Below are positions 18,034-30,000 of a stretch of 64,000 bases of DNA, one piece after another; the first letter of the stretch is position 1; every line of letters begins with the position of its first letter. This stretch comes from an uncultured Monoglobus sp. (GTDB lineage Bacteria > Bacillota > Clostridia > Monoglobales > Monoglobaceae). The notes under the pieces are model-generated. The model made no database searches and was not told where the DNA came from. It worked only from the letters and a program-made list of their open reading frames with translations. The stretch is taken from NCBI GenBank assembly GCA_947630135.1, contig CANRGH010000002.1, positions 144,376 through 208,375 of the forward strand. The letters run 5' to 3'. The position numbers and the translations under genes are program-made.

Positions 18034-21000
18034 ATGAAGAATTTAATTGTTAAAAACAAGCGTTGGCAGGCTCTTTTTTTGTGCCTTGCCATGATCGCGG
18101 CAACGCTTTCGGGCGTTTGCGTGGTGCCCGTTAACGCTGAACCGACCGACGCGGGAAACGCGGCGAGCATAGGCGGGAACGAGTATCCGACCCTGCAGGC
18201 GGCGATTACCGCGGTGGACGGCGCTGCCGATCAGACTATAACTCTTTTGAAAGACGTATCAGAAAATTTGACATCCGAGGGCAAGAGCTATACTCTGGAT
18301 ATGCAGGGCCACAAGATCACACCGGCTGACGCGGCAACAACGATTTACACGATCAACGGCGGAACCGTGACGATCAAGAGCACCGGCGAGACCAAAGGAA
18401 CCCTTACCGGCGCGGAATCGGCGGCAAACGGCGGAGCGATCAACGCGAGCGGCGGCGCGGTTATAACGCTTGATAATATAGACATAACTCAAAACAGCGC
18501 GCCTCAGGGCGGCGGCATATATCTTGCGGGCTCGACGCTCAGCATGAGCAATACCTACGTCAACGAAAACACCGCGAACGGAAATTTTGAAGATATGGGC
18601 GGCGGCGGTGGCGCTGTCGCGGCGGTTGAGAGCAGTGCTGTGACCTTCAATAAAGGCTGTCAGATCAATAATAATAAAGCGGCCTCCGAAAGCGTGTGCG
18701 GAACGGCCCTGTATTTTAACGCGTCCAAGCTTAATCATGCGAGTGATGGTATGACATACATGGACGAGTTAATTCAGGTGCATGGAAACAGCGCTTTAGA
18801 GAGCGGCGAGAATACCGAGTATTCGGCCGCGCTGTTCGCTTGCAACGAAAGCGATATTGAACCCTTTATGTTGGACATTTCCGAAAATGTCAATAACCAC
18901 GGCGTTGCCGCGGCATACATATATAAATCAAAATTTATAGCGATAAACTGTAAGTTTAATTATAATCAATCGGGAAGCAGCACGCTGTATATTCACAGAG
19001 ACTATAATAATGGAACTAATGTTAAATTACAATACTGCGATATCAACAACAACAAGTCCAAAAATCACGGAACCGTATATGTGGAGCGCACTACTGTCAC
19101 TTTTGATGATTGTTACATCGAAAAAAACGAGTCTGTGCTCGAAGAAAGTGAATCGGTAAGCGAAACCGATGATTTGATACTTGCTCCCGGCGCTTTGGAG
19201 CTTTATTCCGACAATGTGTCATATCCGGCGGTCGCATACATAGAAGGCGGCACGGTCATAACCGGCAATACCGGCCACAAAGTGGGCGGCATAGGTATTG
19301 TGGGGATAGACAATATCAGCGCGTACGGTCAATATAGTGCCATATTAATGGATACCAATTCCGCAGTGTACGGCAACACTGCCACATACAAAGCCAAAAG
19401 CGGCAACCCGCAGGAATTTGATGCCAATGATCTGTGGATACCGAAATATACCGCAAAGCTTGATATTCCTGTCGCTTCCGCCATGACGGACGAACTGTAT
19501 GAAAATAACTTCACCGGATATAAATGGTATGATTATTCGGGTATTTCTTTCTCGGAACCTATTTCAAGGGATCAACTTTGGAACGGGAGTTACAACAGCG
19601 TGTTAGGCCTTACCGCAGATGTCGCTGCGGCGCAGGCAAACGACACGGATTACAACAGATTATCAAGAGCTATTGAACACGCGGGAAGCTCGGAAATTAA
19701 ACTTCTGCGCGATGTCAGCGAAAATATAACGACGAATAACAAGAACTACACCTTGGATATGCAGGGCCACACGATCACGCCGAAAGATCCGAGAACAACG
19801 ATCTTCACGATAAACGCCGGAACCGTGACGATAAAGAGTACAAGCGAGACCAAAGGAATTCTCACCGGCGCCAACGCGTCCGCCAACGGTAGTGCGATCT
19901 TCGTCGGCGGCGGTGCGAAACTGACACTCGATAACATAAGCATAACCGAAAACAACGCAACAAACGGCGGCAGCGCATCTATGAGCGGAACTCCTATATA
20001 TGCGGAAGAAAGCGCGCTCGATCTGAACAAAGTCAATGTTTCAAATAATCAGAGCAAAAGCGGCGTGGGAGCGGTATATATAAATAAGTCTGATTTTACC
20101 GCGACCGACTGCGAATTTAAAGATAATAAATCGAGCGCAAGCACCGTTTATTTGGTAAAAGGCGGAGGTTACGGCAGCTATTTACCGGCCAAAAAGGCGG
20201 TTTTAACAAGATGCGTTATTTCGGGTAACACATCTAAAAGATACGGAACGGTGTATGCCGACGATAATGATATTAATCTGAATCAATGCCGTATTGAAAA
20301 TAACACCAATAAGAATGTAAGCACGGAAGATTTTGCCGCGGGCGCTTTGCAGTTGCACAGCAATGACATGTTTAGCGCGACACACGCGGCGTTAAGTGGA
20401 ACCGTTATTACAAATAATACCGGATATAGAACCGGAGGTATAGCGGTTGAATACAGAAAGTCAAGTGATTTTTCAGACGCGAAGTATGTGTCTTTGGCAT
20501 TGGATGACAGCTGCGCGGTATACAACAACACAGCCGAATATCTCGATGATCCCAATGATGATTATGTCGGATACGCCAATGATTTGTGGTTGTCGCTGCA
20601 AATGGCCGATCTTAGCGTGCTGGACGCTTCGACAATGCAGGACAGCGATAATCCCGAAGCGGTATTCAAGGACTTTAAGTGGATAGATAACTTGGGCGGC
20701 GCTTATGGAAATTTGGAAAAAGACACATTTTCAAATGATAATCCGCGGGTGAAAAAGGTATTTTGTCTGACGGCCGGCATACCGACCCGTGAGGTGGCTG
20801 AAATTGACGGAACAACTTATAATAACATCGCCGACGCTATTCAGAATCTTGGCGGCGACGATAAGACGATAAAGCTGGTTCAAGGCGAAAATGACGACAT
20901 GAGTAAGACCGTTGTCGAAAATGTGCAGATCGAAAAAGACGTGGAGATCGACCTTAACGGACGCAAGCTTATGCCTGTTAATACGGACAGTTACGCGTTT

Positions 21001-24000
21001 GTAATCAGTTCCGGCACTTTGACATTGAGCAATATGGGAACTACGGAAAGCAAAGTTTATTCAATAAAGAATAGCGGTGTTCTGAATATCGGTTCCGAAG
21101 GATCGGCTATAAAGGTGAAGGAGATCAGTCAGGAGTCTTCGGGCACGACCAATGTTAACAAAGGCGCGGAGATCGACACTATCAATAATTCGTCCGCCGA
21201 TGTTAACATAACGGACGGCGCCGTAGTTAAAAATCTTATCCATAGCGGCTCCGGAAAAATTGGACTTTCGGAAGAGAGCGTTTCCGGCGGAAGAGCCGTT
21301 CTTTCGGGAAATGTTACCGTGAATAATGTCACATTGGCAAAAGACAGCTATTTAACCGTCGGCAGTAATGATCTTGGTCTTACCGACAACATGAACGTAA
21401 CGCTTGACGGCGAGGTGCTTGCTCAGCTTAACAGCGACAGTGAAGAGCCGATTAGCGTGATGTTGATCGATGCAGGCGGAAAGACTGTCAATGATAATAT
21501 TCTCCGTAAGATCAAGATAAATAATGCTAAGTCTAATGTTATTGTCACAATGGATGAAAGTGGCAATGTTATCGCTCAAAAGCTTATTCAAAAAGGTGTA
21601 TTTGTTGGCGGTAGTGGAGCCAATGACGGCAACGATGGAACAACGGCAGACAGTCCGGTTCTGACTTTTGCGAAAGCGTTAGAGAAATTTAAGGCAATAG
21701 AAAACAAAACAGCCGATGATAAGATTTACGTTTTGGGCACGATCGAAGTAACATCAAGTGACACATGGGATATGGGAGATCTTAAAGATTATCCGATTAT
21801 GCGCGATCCTATGTTCAAGAGCGGACCAATGGTTAAAGTCAGCGGATCGGGCGCGGCTCTTACGCTGTCGAACATAGTTCTTGACGGATACAAAGACCAG
21901 CGCGTTGAGGCAGAAGGCCCGATAGTTGAAGTGACGAACGGAGCTAAGCTTGTAATAAACGACGGCACTGTGCTGAGAAACAATGTAAATAACGACAATT
22001 ATTATTCATTTGGAGGCGCGGTGTTTGCCGATAACACCGAGGTTGTAATGAACGGCGGTGAGATAAGCAATAACACAGCTTGGCTCGGCGGCGGCGTTGC
22101 GGTCAAAGGAGATAACGGCAAATTTACCCTTAAAAACGGCACAATTACCGGAAACAGCACTTCGAAATGGGATAAAATCAATGGCGGCGGCGGAATCGCG
22201 ATAATAATGGGTGCAAGCGCCTTTATGTACGGCGGAACCGTTTCATACAATACCGGCGGACAAGGCGGTGGAATTATAGTCGGAGGTACAACCGCTGATC
22301 CCGACACTCAGGAAGGCACTGAACCCGAGCGTTTTGAAATGCACGGAGGAACTGTGAGCGGCAATATATCCGAGCATAACGGCGGAGGCATCTATGTGCA
22401 GGCCACCACCGAGGCGGATATATATGAAGGTGCAATCAAAGATAATATTGCGTTGGCAGAAGAGGACTATGCCAGATTTAGCGGCGGCGGCTTTTATGTA
22501 AACGGCCAGCGCATGGTGGAAGCAGGGTCTTTTGAAACCGGAGTATTGCGTTTCCATAACAGCACAGAAATCACAAACAACACCTCGGGATCAAAGACCA
22601 ATGCTTATATTTGGGGCGGAGGTTATGCCGGATGTTCCACGTCGACAGCGTATATTTATACCACTAACGGTACTTCGATTCACGGAAATAAAGCGTGTGA
22701 AACTGACGGTACGGAACATGTCAGCGATTTTTATTCGACAACCGAGCCAATGCCAGGAGTAGGCAGTGATATTATACATACAACTTTGAAATACGATATT
22801 TCCGGTTATATGTATGACGGAACTCCTTATAATTGGACGGACGCGGATAAAAAAGAGAGTGTTGATTATTCCGGTCATATAAAGGCAGGCGGAACGATAA
22901 GCTTATACACGGAATCGGCGCCCGCTGAATCCGCCGAGCCCGCCAAAATAATAATCAGTGGAAACAAGGGCTTAAAATACGGCGGAGGCATAGGAAACAA
23001 CGGTACGGTTTACTTCGGTACGCCAGATACTACGGCGGAGATCAAGGGTACCAAAAAGCTGACGGGCCGTGACTGGACCGATGCCGACAGCTTTGAGATC
23101 ACGCTTGAGGAAGTATCGACCGTCCATGAAGGATATGAAGCCGTTCCAGACAAAATCGAAACGAGAAAAGTTGAGGTCAAAAAACCCGGAATGGGTGACA
23201 CAGCGGCGTTTAACTTCGGATCGATCATTTATACCGAGCCTTATTCTCACACTTATAAGGTCAAGGAAACGAGTAAGAGCGAAAACGGAATAACAGTTGA
23301 CACTTCGGTTTACACCGTTACAATAATTGTAACAAAAGACGCCGACGGAAATCTTATCTATGAGCAGCTGACCACCAATGATGAAGGAAAGAATGACATT
23401 GAATTTAACAACACATACGAGGCATCGGGCTCCTTAACTCTTGAGGCGCAAAAGAACCTCACCGGCAGCAAGCTCGTATACGGCGAGTTTGAATTTGAGG
23501 TCAAGGAAGGCGAAGACACAGTAGCCAAGGGAACAAATGACGCGGACGGAAAAATCGTGTTTGACGAGATCAAATACACCGCCGCGGGCGATCATACCTA
23601 CACTGTTTCCGAGGTAAACAAGGGATTGCCGGGCTATACTTACGATGAAACGAAATACACGGTCAATGTGACCGTGACCGACAAAGGTGATGGAACATTC
23701 GACTGCACCAAAACTATCACCAAAGACGGCGAGCCGGTTGACGGGATGACCTTTGAAAACAGCTATAATTCGGAAGGCACGGGCTTAATTTCGGGAACAA
23801 AGGTTCTTGAGGGCCGCGATATTAAGGCGAACGAATTCAGCTTTAAGCTGTCGGAAGTGAACAGAGACAGCGACGGAAACGAGACGGCAGAAGAGATAGA
23901 GACCGTCAAAAATGACGCGGAGGGAAAATTCACATTCCCCGAAATCAAATACGCCTTGGAGGATGCGGGAGTCCACACCTACACAGTTGTTGAGGTTATA

Positions 24001-27000
24001 CCCGAGGCGAAAGAGCCGGGAATTACCTATGACACCGACGAGTACACGGTTGTTGTAAATGTCACGGATGACGGAGAAGGAAAACTAACAAGCAAAATAA
24101 TCTCTATAACCAAAAACGGAGCGACAGCGAGCGAGATCAAGTTTACCAATAAATATGGTTCAGCGGGAACGCTCGTGCTTGACGGAACAAAGACGCTTGA
24201 GGGCAATAAGCTTTCGGCGGGCGAGTTCAGCTTTACGCTGACTGACGTGACCGAAGCAGAGCCGAAGGTTCTTGAGACCGTGACAAACGACGCGGACGGA
24301 AAATTCACGTTTAGCGGAATTGAGTATACGACCGCCGACATAGGAAAACCGCGCAAGTATACTATATCCGAGGTTAAGCCCGAGACGGCGCTGCCCGGAA
24401 TTTCATACGACAAAGACGTTTACACGGTTGAAGTGACCGCCAAGGACAACGGAGAAGGCGGACTGACTTTTGAGAAAAAGATAACTGATAACGGCGCGCC
24501 CGCGAATAATATAGCTTTCACAAATATCTATAGGGCGGCCAACACACTTGTTATCAACGGTAAAAAGGTATTGAACGGACGCGCGCTTGATACGGGCGAG
24601 TTCGAGTTCACGCTGACCGAGACGACCAAGGACAAAGTTGATCCCGTTTCAAAAACAGCGAAAAATCTTGCGGACGGAACCTTCGTGTTTGACGGAATTG
24701 CTTATAATCTGGATGACGCGGGAAAGACGTTCACCTATGAGGTAAAGGAAAATAAGGGATCCGCGGCCGGAGTTGAGTATTCCGAGGAAGTATACAATGT
24801 TGAGGTACAAGTTACGGACAACCACAATGGAATACTGAACATTGCCGAGACGATAACCAAGAACGGCGAGGCAGCCGACGCGATAGTGTTCACCAACACT
24901 TACGCGGCGAGCGGAAGCCTTGAGCTTAGCGGTGAAAAGAAGATCGACGGCGGAACAGCGGCGGCCGGAGACTTCAGCTTCACGCTGACAGATATAAGCG
25001 GAGCCGAGCCGAATGTGCTCGGAACGGTTCAAAACGGCGCTGACGGAAAGTTTAAGTTCGACGCGATCAGCTATAGCATTGAGGACGTCGGCAAGGAGCA
25101 TGTTTATATCGTTTCCGAGGTCAAGGGCGAGAAGCCGGGCTACACATATTCCGAGGAAGTGTACACGGTCAACGTGATCGTTACCGACAACGGCGACGGA
25201 ACCCTTAATGTCGAGCCGATAATTACCAAGAACGGCGAGATCGCCGAAGATATTGTGTTCACCAACAGCTACGCGGCGAGCGGTAGCCTTGAGCTTGCGG
25301 CCCAAAAGACGCTTACCGGAGGAGAGCTCAGGCACGGCGAGTTTGAGTTCGTTGTTACCGAGGCGGTGGCAAGCGGCGGACAGACCGAGACAAACACAGT
25401 CGCGACGGGAACAAATGACGCGGACGGAAATATTAAGTTCACTCCCATTGATTATACCGCCGCGGGCAATCACACCTACACTGTTTCGGAGAAAAACACC
25501 GAGATGCCGGGATATACATACGACAGCACGGAGTACACGGTCAATGTGACCGTGACCGACAACGGTGACGGAACTTTGAAGGTTGAGGCGGCAACCGCCA
25601 AAGGCGGCGAGCCGGCTGAAAAAATGACCTTTGCCAACACTTATACGACGCTGGGAACAGGCTCAATTTCCGGAACAAAGGTCCTCGAGGGCCGCGCTCT
25701 TAAGGCGGATGAGTTCAGCTTTAAGCTGGCGGAGATAATCAGAGACGGCGACGGAACCGAAACGGCCAAGCCTATCGGCGAGCCCGTTAAAAACGGCGCG
25801 GATGGAAAATTCACATTCCCCGAAATCAATTACGTCTTGGAGGATGTGGGCGTCCACACCTACACGGTCGTTGAGGTTATACCCGAGGCGAAAGAGCCGG
25901 GAATTATATATGACACCGACGAGTACACGGTTGTCGTAAACGTCACGGATAACGGCGACGGAACGCTGAGCAGCGGCATAACTGCTATATCCGAAAACGG
26001 AATTCCGGCGAATAATATCACATTCACGAACAAGTATGAGCCGGAAGACACGCTTGTGCTTGAGGGAACAAAGACGCTTTCGGGCGCGAAGCTTTCGGCG
26101 GGCGAGTTCAGCTTTACGCTGACCGACGCGAGCGAAGCAGAGCCGAAGGTTCTTGAGACCGTGACAAACGACGATAAGGGCGGCTTCGCGTTCAGCGGAA
26201 TAAAATACACCGCGGACGACATAGGAAAGACGCATACATACAAGATAGAGGAGGTTAAGCCCGAGACGGCGCTGCCGGGAATAACGTATTCCGAGAATGT
26301 CTACACGGTCAAGGTGACGGTTGTGGACAACGGAAACGGCGGACTGAAATTCACCAAGGATATAACCAAAGACGGAGCGCCTGCGGATAATATAGCCTTC
26401 ACGAATATCTATAAGGCTGACAACACGCTTGTTATCAACGGCAAGAAGGTACTGAATGGACGCGCGCTTGATACAGGCGAATTCAGCTTCACGCTGACCG
26501 AGACGACCGAGGGCGTGGAAAATCCCGTTCCCAAAACAGTGACAAATCATGCAGACGGAACATTCGCGTTTGAGGGAATTGCATATGATCTGGAAGACGT
26601 GGGAAAGACGTTTACCTATGAGGTAAAGGAAAACAAGGGAGACGCGGCCGGAGTTGAGTATTCCGAGGAAGTATACAATGTTGAGGTAAGCGTCACGGAC
26701 AACCACGACGGAACGCTGGGTATTGCCGAAACGATAACCGATAAGAACGGCGAGAAGAAGGACGCGATAGTGTTCACCAACACTTACGCGGCGAGCGGAA
26801 GCCTTGAACTCAACGGCACGAAGGTACTGAACGGCCGCAATTTGACAAATAGCGAGTTCAGCTTCAAACTGTCGGAAGTAGTGATAGGCGAGGGCGGAAC
26901 CGAGACAGCCAATGAGATCGAGACCGCAACAAACGACGCGGACGGAAACATCAAGTTCAAGCCGATCAATTACAATTCGGTAGGCGTTCACACCTACACG

Positions 27001-30000
27001 ATAGTCGAGTTGGACGGCGGAGAGCCCGGAGTTACCTATGACACCGACGAGTACACGGTTGTAGTAAACGTTACGGACAACGGAAATGGAAAGCTCGTAT
27101 GCTCGGAGATAATCACCAAAAACGGCACGGCAACGGATAAGATCGCGTTCACGAACAGCTACGGAGCGAAAAATTCTCTCGCGCTCGAAGGCTCAAAGAC
27201 GCTGAACGGCGCCGAGCTTAAATACGGAGAGTTCAGCTTTGCGGTCAAGGAAAACGGAACCGAGGTCGCTAAGGGAACAAATGACGCGGACGGAAAAATC
27301 GTGTTTGACGAGATCAAATACACCGCCGCGGGCGAGCACACCTACACTGTTTCCGAGGAAAACACCGAAATGCCGGGATATACTTACGACAGTACGGAGT
27401 ACACGGTTAAAGTGACCGTTACCGATAACGGCGACGGAACCTTGAAGATCGACAAGGCGGTCACCAAAGGCGGCGAGCCGGTCGACAAGATTGAGTTTGT
27501 CAACACCTACAAGGCGGGCGATATCCGCGCGCTTGAGGGCACAAAGGTTCTGAACGGCCGCGAGCTTAAGGCGGGCGAGTTCAGCTTTAAGCTGTCGGAG
27601 ATAGTTAAGGACGCGAGCGGAACCGAGACGGCAAAAGAGATCGAGACCGTTAAAAACGGCGCGGATGATACGGCAGGTAAGTTTAAGTTTAGCGAGATCG
27701 CGTATACTTTGGCGGATGTGGGAGTTCACACCTACACGATAATCGAGATGATACCCGAGGAGAAGGTGCCCGGAATTACCTATGACACCGACGAGTACAC
27801 GGTTGTCGTAAATGTCACGGATAAAGGCGACGGAACGTTGAGCAGCGAAATAACAGCGATTTCCGAAAACGGCGTGCCTAAGGACAGGATCGAGTTTGTG
27901 AACAACTATGACGCGGAGAACACGATCACGATCAGAGCGACAAAGGTTCTGACCGGACGCGAGCTCGCGGACGGCGAGTTCAGCTTTGTCCTGACCGATA
28001 AGACCGGGGCCGAGCCCAAGGAAATCGGAAAAGCAGTAAACGACAAGGACGGAAATATTGCGTTCGACACGATAAGATACACCTTGGCGGATGTGGGTGA
28101 GCATACCTACACGATATCCGAGGTTAAGGGAGACGCGGAATATGTGACTTATTCCGATAAGGAGTTTGAAGTCAAAGTGAACGTTTCCGACAAGGGCGAC
28201 GGAACCCTGAACGTTACGGCGGAATATCCCGAGGGCGGAGCGGTATTTGAAAACGCGTTCCTGCCTCCGACGGAGGCGCCTACGGCGGAGCCCACCGCGG
28301 AACCGACAGCCGAGCCTACGGTTGAGCCTACGGCGGAACCCACGGCAGAGCCTACGGAAGAACCGACGACGGAGCCCACGGTTGAACCAACGCTTGAACC
28401 TACTGTGGAACCGACTGCCGAGCCTACGCTTGAGCCGACAATAGAACCTACGGCGGAGCCCACGATCGAGCCCACGACGGAGCCTACGGAAGAGCCTACG
28501 GCGGCGCCGACTTACAGGCTTATATACGACGCGAACGGCGGATCCGGAACGGTACCGACAGATGATTACAATTACGAAAGCGGCAACACCGCGCCGCTTA
28601 TGGACGGCAATAAACTCAACAGATTGGGCGCAACGTTTATCGGCTGGAGCCTTACGCCGGTGAAAGATCTTATTACCGGCGCGGACGAAGAAGCGGCGGC
28701 AGGAATTGTGGATAGCGTCACCTTCGCGGACAGCGATATTACGGTATACGCCGTATGGGCGATTGACGAAGTCGGCGGAACCACCGGAGCTTCGCCCACA
28801 GCGGCGCCCGGAACGACGCCCGCTCCCGACGCTGACGTGACATATCCGAACAGCGTTCCGGATTACAGAGAGGTTATTTATGACCTTAACTATGCCACGA
28901 ACGCTGAACCGCCCGTTGACCCTCACGAATATTCAAAGGGCGAGACGGTGACGGTTACAAGCGAGACGCCCTCAAGAGCGGGATATACCTTCCTTGGCTG
29001 GGCGACCGATGCGGACGCTAAGACGCCCGATTATAAGGCGAAGGATACCTTCATTATTCCCGACACCGGTGAAATTCTTTACGCCGTATGGTCAGTAAGG
29101 AGCAGCGGCGGAAGCAGCGGAGGCGGCGGAGGCAGCGGCTGGCTGCCGTCAGCGACCGCCAAGCCCGCGTCAACGCCTAAGCCGACAACGGCTCCCGCGC
29201 CCACGGAAGCGCCGACAATGAAGCCCGAGCCGGAGGCGACTCCGAGCGGCGGAGGCAGCGGCGGTTCCGGCGACGGCACCGAAACGGCAGGCATGGAGGG
29301 AACGAAGTACAACGTGCCGCAGCTTAACCGCGAGGACCACTACGCGTACATTATCGGTTATCCCGAAGGCGATGTGAGACCCGAAAATTACATCGCGCGC
29401 GACGAGGTTGCGACTATATTCTTCAGAATGCTGACCGACGCGTCGAGAGCGCAGAACTGGACGCAAAGCAACGCCTACAGCGATGTTCCGGCGGATCTGT
29501 GGTCAAACAACGCGGTATCGACTATGAGCAACTGCGGAATACTTACCGGATATCCCGACGGAAGCTTTATGCCGACGGCCTGCATCACAAGAGCCGAGTT
29601 TGCGGCGATCGCGGCAAGGTTTGACAGCAGCGGCGCTGAGGGCGTGGACGTGTTCAGCGACATCAGCGGCCACTGGGCGGAGGCCTACATCAAGAAAGCC
29701 GCGGCGATCGGCTTCATAAACGGCTATGAAGACGGAACCTTCAAACCCGATCAGTATATCACAAGAGCCGAGACTATGACCTTGGTGAACAACATACTGA
29801 ACAGACACGTAAGCGCCGACGGCATGCTTGACGGAATGATAACGTTCAGCGACAACAACGATCCGGAGAAGTGGTACTACACGGCGGTTCAGGAGGCGAC
29901 CAACTCGCACTACTACAGAAGAGTCGGCGACACATTGTTCGAGAACTGGTCAGCGCTCAGAGACCCGCGTGATTGGGTAGAGCTTGAGAAAGAATGGTCC

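Noticed and set aside
25663..26991. 442-codon minus-strand open frame
   Set aside because: Antisense to the isopeptide-domain repeats, itself repetitive only because the sense strand is; no start signal.
23038..28260. Regularly spaced repeats considered as CRISPR
   Set aside because: Period is about 350 bp, in frame, and encodes conserved protein domains; no short direct repeats with unique spacers and no cas genes.
28261..28510. Short-period repeat (GAGCCTACGG-like) considered as a minisatellite or CRISPR
   Set aside because: It encodes the T-x-E-P-T stalk of the adhesin; the periodicity is codon-level.
27193..28926. 577-codon open frame on the minus strand
   Set aside because: Lies wholly inside the adhesin gene's repeat region; codons mirror the coding strand, there is no ribosome site, and the protein is low-complexity R/V-rich.
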